Origin: Gemmataceae bacterium
GTDB taxonomy: Bacteria; Planctomycetota; Planctomycetia; Gemmatales; Gemmataceae
Assembly: GCA_947474875.1 (NCBI GenBank)
Contig: CANJKY010000037.1
Span: 1-11,460, forward strand
Direction of reading: 5' to 3'
DNA length: 11,460 nucleotides
Positions 1-7,548 of the stretch are shown here, one piece after another (position 1 is the first letter of the stretch; every line of letters starts with the position of its first letter). The notes under the pieces were generated by a model, which worked only from the letters and a program-made list of their open reading frames with translations, ran no database searches and was not told where the DNA came from. The position numbers and the translations under genes were made by a program.

Positions 1-1
1 C

Positions 2-1357
2 ATGCACCCGAACGGGCAGATCCCGGCGTACGAGTGGAACTTCGGAGACGTCAACCCGCCGGTCCACGCGTGGGCGACCATCTTCACCTACCGGCTGGAG
101 AAGGCGCGCACGGGGGAGGGGGATCGGGAGTTCCTCAAGAGCAGCTTCCAGAAGTTGCTGCTGAACTTCACCTGGTGGGTGAACCGCAAGGACCGGTCCG
201 GACGGAACGTGTTCGAGGGCGGGTTCCTGGGGCTGGACAACATCGGGGTGTTCGACCGCAGTTCCCCGCTGCCGACCGGCGGGTACCTGGAGCAGGCGGA
301 CGGCACCGCCTGGATGGCGCTGTTCTGCCAGAACATGCTCGAGATCGCCGCCGAGTTGGCGATGAGCGACCCGGACTACGCGGACATGGCCCTGAAGTTC
401 ACCGAGCACTTCCTGTGGATCGCCTCGTCCATGACCCACCTGGGTGGCGACACCGGCATGTGGGACGAGGAGGACGGGTTCTTCTACGACGTGCTGCGGC
501 TGCCGGACGGCCGGGCCGAGCGGCTCAAGGTGCGGTCCATGGTGGGGCTGCTGCCGCTGTGCGCCGCCACCGTGTTCGACGGGGCGGTGATGGCGAAATA
601 CCCGGAACTGGTGGACCGGCTCGGGCGGTTCCTCGAATCCCGCCCTGAGGTGTGTGCGGCGATCCACGACCCGCAGAAGCCCGGGGTGGCCGGCCGGCGG
701 CTGGCGTCCATCCTGGACGAGGCCAAACTCCGCCGGGTGCTGGCGAAGATGCTCGACGAGGACGAGTTCCTCAGCCCGTTCGGCATCCGGTCGCTGTCGA
801 GGCATCACGAGAAGCACCCGTTCGTGATGAGCGTGGGCGGGCAGGAGTATCGGGTGGGCTACCTGCCGGCCGAGTCGGACACCGGGATGTTCGGCGGCAA
901 CTCGAACTGGCGCGGCCCGATCTGGATGCCGGTGAACGGGCTCATCGTCCGGGCGCTGCTCCAGTACTACGCGTACTACGGCGACGCCTTCACCGTCGAG
1001 TGCCCGACCGGGTCCGGCCGGCAGATGACCCTGTACCAGGTGGCGGAGGAGATCGGCCGGCGGTTGGCCGCCATCTTCCTCCGCGGCCCGGACGGCACCC
1101 GGCCGGTGTACGGCGGGGCGGAGACGTTCCAGGCCGACCCGCACTGGCGGGACCTGATCCTCTTCTACGAGTACTTCCACGGCGACAACGGGGCCGGCCT
1201 GGGGGCCAGCCATCAGACCGGGTGGACCGGGGGCGTCGCCCGCATCATGCACCTGTTCGCCACAACCACGCCCGAACAGGTGACCCAGATCGGGAAGACA
1301 GCCGGGGTCAGCGAGACGCCGGTGAACCGGGTGGCCGCAACCGCAGGCGTGAAGTGA
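2..1357 (+). CDS. GH63/MGH1-like glucosidase, C-terminal part (5' end outside window)
   Basis: The reading frame is open from the first full codon, so the ATG at 2 is probably an internal methionine and the gene starts upstream; 451 residues are visible, whereas bacterial relatives of this type are roughly 850-900 residues. The fragment is an (alpha/alpha)6-barrel glycosidase of the GH63/MGH1 type, enzymes that remove glucose or related sugars from alpha-glucosides. Recognisable pieces are MHPNGQIPAYEW followed by GDVNPPVHAW at the left end, GLDNIGVFDRS around visible residues 77-87, GGNSNWRGPIWMPVN near 298-312, and FYEYFHGDNGAG...HQTGWTGG near 388-408. By analogy with GH63/GH37 enzymes, Asp79 or Asp85 could be the general acid and Glu390 the base; these are inferences. 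The exact substrate cannot be read from the sequence. The next gene starts 19 nt downstream on the same strand, suggesting co-transcription. The last 25 or so residues look like a disordered tail. Confidence 0.85.
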   Translation: MHPNGQIPAYEWNFGDVNPPVHAWATIFTYRLEKARTGEGDREFLKSSFQKLLLNFTWWVNRKDRSGRNVFEGGFLGLDNIGVFDRSSPLPTGGYLEQADGTAWMALFCQNMLEIAAELAMSDPDYADMALKFTEHFLWIASSMTHLGGDTGMWDEEDGFFYDVLRLPDGRAERLKVRSMVGLLPLCAATVFDGAVMAKYPELVDRLGRFLESRPEVCAAIHDPQKPGVAGRRLASILDEAKLRRVLAKMLDEDEFLSPFGIRSLSRHHEKHPFVMSVGGQEYRVGYLPAESDTGMFGGNSNWRGPIWMPVNGLIVRALLQYYAYYGDAFTVECPTGSGRQMTLYQVAEEIGRRLAAIFLRGPDGTRPVYGGAETFQADPHWRDLILFYEYFHGDNGAGLGASHQTGWTGGVARIMHLFATTTPEQVTQIGKTAGVSETPVNRVAATAGVK

Positions 1358-1362
1358 GGGAT

Positions 1363-1370
1363 GGGGGGGA
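1363..1370 (+). promoter_or_regulatory. Ribosome binding site for the DUF4239 gene
   Basis: A run of seven G followed by AA lies six to seven nt ahead of the GTG at 1377. It is the best purine-rich signal in the 19-nt gap and supports the GTG start. The G-run is longer than a standard Shine-Dalgarno, so the exact pairing register is uncertain. Confidence 0.5.
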
Positions 1371-1376
1371 ACGACC

Positions 1377-2159
1377 GTGGGCCGCGATCCGCTCGACGCT
1401 GTGCCGCTCTGGCTGCTGTTCGTCGCCGTGGCCGGGTTCTCGGTCCTGGCGATGGAGGGCGGCTACCGGCTCGGTCGGTGGCGGCACGCCTGGTCCCAGG
1501 ACGAGCAGCCGACCCCGGTCGGGGCGATGGTCGGGTCCGTGGTCGGGCTGTTCGCGTTCCTGCTGGCGTTCACATTCGGGCTGGTTGCGGCCCGGTACGA
1601 GGCCCGCCGGCAGGCCGTCCTCGACGAGGCGAACGCGATCGGCACGACGTACCTGCGGACCCGGTTGCTGCCAGAACCGCAGCGGGGTGCGAGCGCCGCC
1701 CTGTTACGGGAGTACGTGAACGTCCGCGTGCAGGGGGCGCAGACCCGGAACGTGCAGGAGGCCGTCGTCCGGTCGGAGGAGTTGCAGGGCCAACTCTGGG
1801 CGGAGGCCGGGCGGGCGGCGGACGTGGACCGGGGGCCGATCACCGGACTGTACGTCCAGTCGCTCAACCAGATGATCGACATGCACGCGGTCCGGGTCCA
1901 GGCCGGGATCCGCAGCCGCATCCCGACCAGCATCTGGGTCGGCCTGTTCGCCCTGAGCCTGCTGTCGATGGCGTCGGTCGGGTACCAGTCCGGGCTGTCG
2001 GCGACCCGGCGGTCGCCGGAGATGGCGGTGCTGGTGCTGGCGTTCGCCGGGGTGATGTTCCTGATCGCCGACATGGACCGCCCTGGCGAGGGGTTCCTGA
2101 CGGTGAGCCAGCAAGCGACGGTCGATTTGAAGAGGGCGATGGACGCCCCGCAGCCGTGA
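1377..2159 (+). CDS. DUF4239 / bestrophin-like membrane protein
   Basis: This 260-residue integral membrane protein has the DUF4239 architecture: hydrophobic segments at about 9-25 and 48-71, a soluble, mostly helical stretch of about 110 residues, then segments at about 186-203 and 215-231. The strongest family signature is the end of helix 2 and what follows, LLAFTFGLVAARYEARR then VLDEANAIGTTYLR (residues 62-94), which is typical of these bestrophin-like proteins. Bestrophins are anion channels, but the function of bacterial DUF4239 members is not established, so channel activity is only a possibility. The start is a GTG at 1377, chosen because the run of G ending at 1369 gives a Shine-Dalgarno-like GGGGA about six nt upstream. 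The ATG at 1361 is in another frame. The gene lies 19 nt after the glycosidase gene and probably shares its transcript. Its stop nearly touches the stop of the convergent lipoprotein gene. Confidence 0.85.
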   Translation: MGRDPLDAVPLWLLFVAVAGFSVLAMEGGYRLGRWRHAWSQDEQPTPVGAMVGSVVGLFAFLLAFTFGLVAARYEARRQAVLDEANAIGTTYLRTRLLPEPQRGASAALLREYVNVRVQGAQTRNVQEAVVRSEELQGQLWAEAGRAADVDRGPITGLYVQSLNQMIDMHAVRVQAGIRSRIPTSIWVGLFALSLLSMASVGYQSGLSATRRSPEMAVLVLAFAGVMFLIADMDRPGEGFLTVSQQATVDLKRAMDAPQP

Positions 2160-2166
2160 CCGGTCA
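2157..2166. other. 10-bp palindrome made of two convergent stop codons
   Basis: TGACCGGTCA is a perfect palindrome. Its left TGA (2157-2159) stops the DUF4239 gene on the + strand and its right TCA (2164-2166) is the TGA stop of the lipoprotein gene on the - strand. Only four bases separate the two coding regions. There is no T-tract or longer stem, so a conventional bidirectional terminator is absent between these genes. Confidence 0.9.
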
Positions 2167-3255
2167 GTTCGCTTGGATGGTGATGACCGGCAGGTTCTCC
2201 TTCGCCCCGGTGTCGGCCAGAGCCAGGAGGACGAGCAGGTAGGCCATGGTCCGCTTGGAGTGGGCGTCGGCCTTCTCGATCCAGAACCAGCGACCCTCGT
2301 AGCAGACGGCGACGAACGGGTCGCCCGGCCGCTTCGGGCCGCTGCACACATGGAACGGCGACGGCCGGCCGTCGTCCCCCGGGTCGCCGAACGCGGGGGC
2401 GATGCCGGCCGCCAGGTGGTCGCACGGGACGTCGACGAACGTCGAGAGCTCGCTGAGGATTCGGAACACGGACCGCGATTGGATGGCGATCTCGGTCGGG
2501 TTCGCGGACGCGGCCCCGAACGCCACCCGGAAGTCGCGCCGCTCGGGGTCGAGGCGGAGCATTCGACGAACCTCCGCCAGCTCCCGCGCCAGCTCGGGTT
2601 CGATGCCCTTGTCCTGGAAGAAGAAGGTGACCGCCCCCTTCTTGTCGTCGCCCGGCTCGACGCGGATGCCGACGTGGCCGGACACCTGGGCCTTGCGGAG
2701 TGCCTGAACGACCCGGCCGAACGCCGGGTCCGCGGGCCGCAACTCGCCCCCGGCCACCGTGCGGTTGCGGACGCCGTTGATCGAGTCCACGGTGAGGTCG
2801 AACACGAGGTCGGCGGGGTAGCCGGACTGGAGCAGGAACAGCACCGACCCCGGGTTGATCGGCGAGGTCAGGTTGCGGATGAACTGCGACCCCGTTTGCG
2901 GGGTGTACGAGATCGTCGGTCGGTCCTGGTACGCCCCCTGGGCGTTCAGGGTCAGCCCGAGTTGCTGCGAGAACGTCGCGAGGGGGTTCGCGGGGGGGGA
3001 GATCCCGCCGTTGGCAGTGGCGATCCCTTGAATTGTGTAGCCGCTGGTGATCTGTGGCACGTCCACGAAGAACGGCGTGTCCATGTACCGCAGCTTCACG
3101 ATGTTCAGGAGCGTCTGCTCCTTCCACGACAGGGCGATCGCCTCGTTGTACGGGAGCCGGTCGGCCACGATGGACCGCGGGCCGTAGTGGCGACACCCGG
3201 CCGGGCCGAGCGAGACCAGCGCCACGAGAACCGGAGCGAGCAGGCGGTGGCTCAC
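2164..3255 (-). CDS. Predicted lipoprotein of a conserved family of unknown function
   Basis: The open frame extends upstream to 3564, but the GTG at 3255 is the sensible start: it places a signal peptide exactly at the N-terminus (a short Arg/His region, then a hydrophobic stretch, then GPAGC with Cys21 as the predicted lipidation site) and avoids overlap with glgX. Proline at the -3 position of the lipobox is unusual. The mature protein has about 343 residues. The segment SWKEQTLLNIVKLRYMDTPF (about 43-62) and the C-terminal block with GRWFWIEKADAHSKR (about 320-334) match a pattern I recall from lipoproteins scattered through proteobacteria and planctomycetes that have no assigned role. 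The middle is mixed alpha/beta with a stretch around VTFFFQDKG. No enzyme motif is visible. No convincing Shine-Dalgarno precedes the GTG. It is transcribed divergently from glgX. Confidence 0.75.
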   Translation of the reverse strand: MSHRLLAPVLVALVSLGPAGCRHYGPRSIVADRLPYNEAIALSWKEQTLLNIVKLRYMDTPFFVDVPQITSGYTIQGIATANGGISPPANPLATFSQQLGLTLNAQGAYQDRPTISYTPQTGSQFIRNLTSPINPGSVLFLLQSGYPADLVFDLTVDSINGVRNRTVAGGELRPADPAFGRVVQALRKAQVSGHVGIRVEPGDDKKGAVTFFFQDKGIEPELARELAEVRRMLRLDPERRDFRVAFGAASANPTEIAIQSRSVFRILSELSTFVDVPCDHLAAGIAPAFGDPGDDGRPSPFHVCSGPKRPGDPFVAVCYEGRWFWIEKADAHSKRTMAYLLVLLALADTGAKENLPVITIQAN

Positions 3256-3397
3256 GGACGGATGGCACCCGGAGGTAGACCGGTTCAGGGCTGACAACAA
3301 GGGATGTTCGGAAGAGTCGGGTGCCCGGCTGTAACGGAAGTCGAAGTTCGGTGGAATTTGTGCAGGATGCGGTGTCCCCCCAACCCAGAGCTCTCCC
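3256..3397. promoter_or_regulatory. Divergent promoter region between the lipoprotein gene and glgX
   Basis: These 142 bases must carry the promoters of two divergent genes. I see no hexamer pair with proper spacing on either strand. An 8-bp inverted repeat, GGCACCCG (3264-3271) and CGGGTGCC (3318-3325), lies in the middle and could be an operator or a weak stem. The palindrome AGAGCTCT (3387-3394) sits three nt before the glgX ATG, where a ribosome binding site would be expected. The regulatory role is inferred from position alone. Confidence 0.4.
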
Positions 3398-5449
3398 ATG
3401 ACCCTCGGACGCCCCTCCCCCCTCGGCGCGACCCTCTCAGACGGGGGCGCCAACTTCAGCCTGTTCTCCCGCACTGGCGGCGGCGTGGAACTGTTGCTCT
3501 TCGACCGGGAGGACGACGCCAAGCCCGCCCGCGTCGTTCGCCTCGACCCGGTGACCAACCGCACTTACCACTACTGGCACGCGTTCGTGCCGGGGGTGTT
3601 GCCGGGGCAGATTTACGGCTACCGGGTGGACGGCCCCCGCGACCCGTCCCGCGGGTTACGGTTCGACCCGGAGAAGGTCCTGCTCGACCCGTATGGCCGT
3701 GGCGTGGTCACGCCGAAGGGGTGCACCCCCGAACCGGCCCGCCACCCCGGCGACACCGCCGCGACCGCGATGAAGAGTGTGGTCGTGGACAGCTCGGCGT
3801 ACGACTGGGAAGGCGACGTGCCGCTGCGGCGGCCGTCCGCCCGCACGGTCGTCTACGAGATGCACGTCAAGGGGTTCACGGCCAACCCGAACTCCGGGGT
3901 GAGGGCGGGCACCCGGGGCACCTACGCCGGGTTGATCGAGAAGATCCCGTACCTCAAGGACCTCGGGATCACCGCCGTCGAACTGCTGCCGGTCCACGCG
4001 TTCGACCCGTTCGCCTGCCCGGCGGGGCTGGTGAACTACTGGGGCTACCAGCCGGTCAACTATTTCTCCCCACACCCGCAGTACAGTTCTTGCCGCGACC
4101 CGCTCGGACCGGTGGACGAGTTCCGGGACATGGTCAAGGCGCTGCACCGGGCCGGCATCGAGGTGATTCTCGACGTGGTGTTCAACCACACCGCCGAGGG
4201 CAACCACGACGGCCCGACCCTGAGCTACAAGGGGATCGACAACCCGACGTATTACATCCTCGAACCGGGCGGCCGGTACGCGGACTACAGCGGGTGCGGG
4301 AACACGCTCAACGCCAACCACCCGGTGGTCCGCCGGCTGATCGTCGACAGCCTGCGGTACTGGGTGCAGGAGATGCACGTGGACGGGTTCCGGTTCGACC
4401 TGGCCAGCATCCTGTCCCGCGACTCGGACGGCCGCCCGCTGCCGAACCCGCCGGTGCTGTGGGACATCGAGACCGACCCGGCGCTGGCCGGGGTGAAGCT
4501 GATGGCCGAGGCGTGGGACGCGGCCGGCCTGTACCAGGTCGGCAGCTTCGTCGGGGACGCGTGGAAGGAGTGGAACGGCCGGTTCCGGGACGACGTCCGG
4601 GACTTCTTCCGCGGCGAGCCCGGGGCGCTCCGGAAGTTCGCCGACCGGCTGGTCGGCAGCCACCAGGTGTACGGGCACAAGGCACGTGAGGCCGAGCAGA
4701 GTGTCAACTTCATCACCTGCCACGACGGGTTCACCCTGAACGACCTGGTCACCTACAACACGAAGCACAACGAGGCGAATGGGGAGGGCAACCGCGACGG
4801 CGAGGGGCACAACCGGAGTTGGAACTGCGGGGTGGAGGGGCCGACCGACGACCCGGCGGTGGAAGCCCTGCGGAACCGGCAGGTGAAGAACTTCCACGCG
4901 GTCACCCTGCTGTCGATCGGCATGCCGATGATCCTCATGGGTGACGAGGTGCGGCGGACCCAGGGCGGAAACAACAACTTCTACTGTCACGACAACGAGG
5001 CGAACTGGTTCGACTGGACGCTGGTGCAGAGGCATGCGGACGTTCACCGGTTCGTGAAGTTGCTGTTGGCCCGCCGGCTGCTGCGGGACGTGACTCACGA
5101 GCAGCGACGGACCAGCCTGACGGAACTGATTGGGTCCGCGAACAAGGCGTGGCACGGAGTGAAGTTGAACCAGCCGGACTGGGGCGACGGGTCACACGCG
5201 ATCGCCTTCGGTGCGGAACTGAAGGGCGAGGGGCTGTTGTTCCACCTCATCCTGAACGGGTACTGGGAGCCGCTGGAGTTCGAACTGCCGCCACCCTCCC
5301 CGGGCCGCGGGCCGTGGCGGCGGTGGCTCGACACGGCCCTCCCGTCGCCGCAAGACATCGTCGAGTGGCACACCGCCCCGCCGGTCCCCGGGGCCACGTA
5401 CCAGGCCGGGCCGAGGTCAACGGTGATGCTCTTCGCCGAAGCTGGATGA
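3398..5449 (+). CDS. glgX: Glycogen debranching enzyme GlgX (GH13_11 isoamylase type)
   Basis: This 683-residue protein is close to the usual GlgX length (E. coli about 657). It hydrolyses alpha-1,6 branch points, mainly in phosphorylase-trimmed glycogen, in the cytoplasm. The N-terminal beta-sandwich (CBM48, about 8-100) contains YGYRVDGP, typical of the isoamylase group. The GH13 barrel follows (about 150-550), with all four conserved regions: DVVFNH (259-264), GFRFDLAS with nucleophile Asp334, AEAW with acid/base Glu371, and CHDG with His442-Asp443 near the third catalytic Asp. The GlgX/isoamylase-specific CGNTLNANHP lies near 300-309. The C-terminal beta domain runs to the end. No residue expected for catalysis is missing. 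The ATG at 3398 gives the expected N-terminus, although no clear Shine-Dalgarno precedes it. A GH63-like glycosidase lies about 2 kb upstream, consistent with alpha-glucan turnover. No glycogen phosphorylase or synthase gene is in the window. Confidence 0.97.
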   Translation: MTLGRPSPLGATLSDGGANFSLFSRTGGGVELLLFDREDDAKPARVVRLDPVTNRTYHYWHAFVPGVLPGQIYGYRVDGPRDPSRGLRFDPEKVLLDPYGRGVVTPKGCTPEPARHPGDTAATAMKSVVVDSSAYDWEGDVPLRRPSARTVVYEMHVKGFTANPNSGVRAGTRGTYAGLIEKIPYLKDLGITAVELLPVHAFDPFACPAGLVNYWGYQPVNYFSPHPQYSSCRDPLGPVDEFRDMVKALHRAGIEVILDVVFNHTAEGNHDGPTLSYKGIDNPTYYILEPGGRYADYSGCGNTLNANHPVVRRLIVDSLRYWVQEMHVDGFRFDLASILSRDSDGRPLPNPPVLWDIETDPALAGVKLMAEAWDAAGLYQVGSFVGDAWKEWNGRFRDDVRDFFRGEPGALRKFADRLVGSHQVYGHKAREAEQSVNFITCHDGFTLNDLVTYNTKHNEANGEGNRDGEGHNRSWNCGVEGPTDDPAVEALRNRQVKNFHAVTLLSIGMPMILMGDEVRRTQGGNNNFYCHDNEANWFDWTLVQRHADVHRFVKLLLARRLLRDVTHEQRRTSLTELIGSANKAWHGVKLNQPDWGDGSHAIAFGAELKGEGLLFHLILNGYWEPLEFELPPPSPGRGPWRRWLDTALPSPQDIVEWHTAPPVPGATYQAGPRSTVMLFAEAG

Positions 5450-5519
5450 CGGGGGCGGTGGGCAGGTCACGCCCTCGCCAATAATCACGTTCGGCTGGCG
5501 GATGTGCGGGTGAGACCTC

Positions 5520-5527
5520 AGGAGAGG
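5520..5527 (+). promoter_or_regulatory. Strong Shine-Dalgarno for the cNMP-patatin gene
   Basis: AGGAGAGG lies seven nt ahead of the ATG at 5535. It is the best ribosome binding site in the window and fixes this start. A nearer ATG at 5528 overlaps the end of the signal and opens only another frame. Confidence 0.85.
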
Positions 5528-5534
5528 ATGGTTC

Positions 5535-7292
5535 ATGGATGGTCCAGGCATCCCGGCCGCGGAGGTTCTCTCGTTGTTGCGGGGGACCGCGCTCGGGGCC
5601 GAAGCGAGCTCCGAGACCCTCGCCGTGCTGGGGGCGGGTGCCCGCCGGGCGGTGGCCCGATCCGGGGACACGATCTTCCACCACGGCGACCAGGCCACGA
5701 CGGCCTACGTGCTCCTGTCCGGCCGCGTCCAGTTCGTGGCCACCGACCGGTTCGGCGCGGAGACGATTCTCGGGTACCTCGGGCCGGGTGAGGTGTTCGG
5801 GGCGGCTTCGATGTTCGAGTCGGGGCGGCGGTCGGTCACGGCGATCGCGGCCGACGCGTGCGACCTGCTCGCTGTCGATGGGGACGCCTTGTTCCGGGCG
5901 GTGGCGGCGAGCAAACAACTCGCCTTCGACCTCCTGGCCGGGTTCGGCCGTCAGATGAAGCAGGCGATGAACCTGCATCGCGGAGACAAGCCGGCCACCC
6001 GGGTTGCCGTGATTCGTGACCGCAGGGGCGAGGGCCTGGTGGACGCCCTGGCAGCAGGAATTGCCGGGTACGGGCTGGCGGTCCACCGCCACCGTTCCGG
6101 GCCAGCCACGGGCAGCCCCGGCGGTGACCTCCCGCCCGGCACCCGCCGTCTGACCGAGTGGGTCAGCGACGGCCTCACGTTTCCCCCGTTGGATTATCTC
6201 ACAGACTACGACCGGGTTCTCTGGGTGATACCCGCCGACGCCCGTGCGGAGGCGGAGAAGTCGTTCCGTGAGGCGCTGGCAGGCAACCCGGTGCTGGCCG
6301 AGAAGGCCCGCATCGTCTGGCTGCTAGCCCCCGGCGAGCGGGTCGGCCCGCCATCCCCGGCGGTGCGGGATTTCAAGGTTCCGGCCCCCGGCGCCGGTCG
6401 TCCGGACGCGGTCGATCGGCGTGCGGTGGGCCGTGTGGTGCGGGACGTCCTCGGGCTTCGCCGGGGGCTGGCACTCAGCGGCGGTGGGGCCAAGGGGATG
6501 GCCCACCTCGGAGTCCTCCGGGCCCTCGACCGGGCGGGCATCGACTTCGACCTGATGGCCGGGACGAGCGGCGGGGCGCTGGCCGGTGTCCCGGTTGCTG
6601 CCGGGCATGACCCGGACTTCTGCGTGACCAGTTTCGCCCGGGATTTGACCACCCCGTGGCACTTCCGCCGACTCCCGCGGGGAAAGAACCTGTTCCTGCT
6701 GTGGTGCTTCCGGGCGGGCCGGTTCGACGCCATGCTGCGGCCGTACCTGCACCGGTGGGGGCTGGACCAACTCCCCGTTCCGTTCTCCGCCCTGACGGTC
6801 GACCTGGTCACCGGGCGGGAGGTGGTGCGGGACGCCGGGGACGCGGTGCATGCCATCCTGGAGAGCATCAACGTTCCCGGCATTGCCGCGCCGATCGTCC
6901 GGGGAGACCAGGCGCTGACCGACGGCGGGGTGCTGAACAACCTGCCGTCGGACGTGCTGGTGGCCAAGGGGGCCGGGTTCGTGGTCGGGGTGGACGTCAC
7001 CCGGCGGATGCGGGCCGAGTTCGCCGGCCTCACCCCGGGCCATCCGGCGGCCGCCCGGCCGGGGTCGGTGGAGACGATGTTCCGGGTTCTGGAAGTTCTC
7101 TCGTCGGCGACGAACGGTCAACACGTTCGGGCGGCCGACCTGATGATCGAGCCGGACACGACCACCTTCGGCTTCGCCGACTTCGATCGGACAGCCGCGC
7201 TGGCCGACGCGGGGGAACGGGCGGCCGAAGAGGCGCTCCCCCGGCTCCGCGACGCCCTGGCCGCGTTCGAACGGCGGGTGCTGGCCGGTTGA
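5535..7292 (+). CDS. Cyclic nucleotide-binding domain / patatin-like phospholipase fusion (NTE-like)
   Basis: This 585-residue protein has no signal peptide or clear membrane helix. Residues about 30-140 form a cNMP-binding beta-barrel domain (FHHGDQ, VLLSGRVQFV, GEVFG). A middle region (about 155-300) has RVAVI, RLTEW and YDRVLWV and resembles the degenerate nucleotide-fold linker of neuropathy-target-esterase-type proteins. The patatin domain starts near 310 with the oxyanion loop SGGGAKG (315-321), nucleophile Ser345 in GTSGG and catalytic Asp463 in DGG, so the Ser-Asp dyad is intact. It probably hydrolyses acyl esters of phospholipids or lysophospholipids. In the phosphate-binding cassette, the Glu that normally contacts the ribose 2'-OH is replaced (FGA, Ala90, instead of FGE), while Arg99 is kept, so cAMP or cGMP binding is doubtful. 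It starts 85 nt after glgX and may be in the same transcript. A second, unrelated patatin gene follows 256 nt downstream. Confidence 0.95.
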   Translation: MDGPGIPAAEVLSLLRGTALGAEASSETLAVLGAGARRAVARSGDTIFHHGDQATTAYVLLSGRVQFVATDRFGAETILGYLGPGEVFGAASMFESGRRSVTAIAADACDLLAVDGDALFRAVAASKQLAFDLLAGFGRQMKQAMNLHRGDKPATRVAVIRDRRGEGLVDALAAGIAGYGLAVHRHRSGPATGSPGGDLPPGTRRLTEWVSDGLTFPPLDYLTDYDRVLWVIPADARAEAEKSFREALAGNPVLAEKARIVWLLAPGERVGPPSPAVRDFKVPAPGAGRPDAVDRRAVGRVVRDVLGLRRGLALSGGGAKGMAHLGVLRALDRAGIDFDLMAGTSGGALAGVPVAAGHDPDFCVTSFARDLTTPWHFRRLPRGKNLFLLWCFRAGRFDAMLRPYLHRWGLDQLPVPFSALTVDLVTGREVVRDAGDAVHAILESINVPGIAAPIVRGDQALTDGGVLNNLPSDVLVAKGAGFVVGVDVTRRMRAEFAGLTPGHPAAARPGSVETMFRVLEVLSSATNGQHVRAADLMIEPDTTTFGFADFDRTAALADAGERAAEEALPRLRDALAAFERRVLAG

Positions 7293-7445
7293 TTGCGCCA
7301 CGTCTGCAAGCACATTCGCGGCGGTTACCCCTGGCGTCGATCTGTGGAGACTGCGCCGGTTACATCGGCGGGTCAGGGAAACTGGTTTGGGCAGGCAGCA
7401 AGGGTGGAGAAGTTGGCAGGCTCTGGCCGATATGGGTGAAGTAGC

Positions 7446-7525
7446 TACGATCCAGACATTTATCATCCGATCCCGCCGGAGTGTGCCGCGGCCTGCCCTC
7501 GGCCGCGGGTCGAGGATGGATCGTA
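7446..7525 (+). repeat. Nested inverted repeats in the leader of the patatin lipoprotein gene
   Basis: An outer perfect 9-bp inverted repeat, TACGATCCA (7446-7454) and TGGATCGTA (7517-7525), encloses an inner perfect 8-bp hairpin, CCGCGGCC (7486-7493) and GGCCGCGG (7501-7508), with the loop TGCCCTC. The palindrome GTAGCTAC (7441-7448) abuts the left arm. A TATCAT hexamer (7461-7466) resembles a -10 box but has no good -35 partner. No T-run follows the hairpin, so it does not look like a simple terminator. It could be a structured 5' leader, an operator or a stabilising stem for the downstream mRNA. The structure is seen directly; the role is unknown. Confidence 0.6.
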
Positions 7526-7542
7526 CCGACGGAATCTGAACT

Positions 7543-7546
7543 GGAG
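7543..7546 (+). promoter_or_regulatory. Ribosome binding site that bears on the start of the patatin lipoprotein
   Basis: GGAG lies only two nt before the ATG at 7549 but eight nt before the in-frame ATG at 7555 (third codon). The spacing favours 7555 as the used start, shortening the protein by two residues. The signal peptide works with either start. Confidence 0.5.
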
Positions 7547-7548
7547 TC

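Noticed and set aside
1463..3268. A 601-codon open frame on the minus strand covering the DUF4239 gene and the lipoprotein gene
   Set aside because: Its product is Arg/Pro-rich low-complexity sequence typical of an antisense or shifted frame in GC-rich DNA, whereas the overlapping frames encode recognisable families.
3264..3280. TGGCAC as half of a sigma-54 promoter ahead of glgX
   Set aside because: The second element (TTGC at the fixed spacing) is missing.
3285..3303. TTGTCA on the minus strand as a -35 box for the lipoprotein gene
   Set aside because: No -10-like hexamer lies 15-19 nt downstream on that strand.
3656..5155. A 499-codon minus-strand frame opposite glgX
   Set aside because: The translation is rich in Val, Arg, Pro and His with no domain; it mirrors the GlgX codons.
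7354..7370. CGCCG/CGGCG hairpin after the cNMP-patatin gene as a terminator
   Set aside because: The stem has only five pairs, and no T-run follows.
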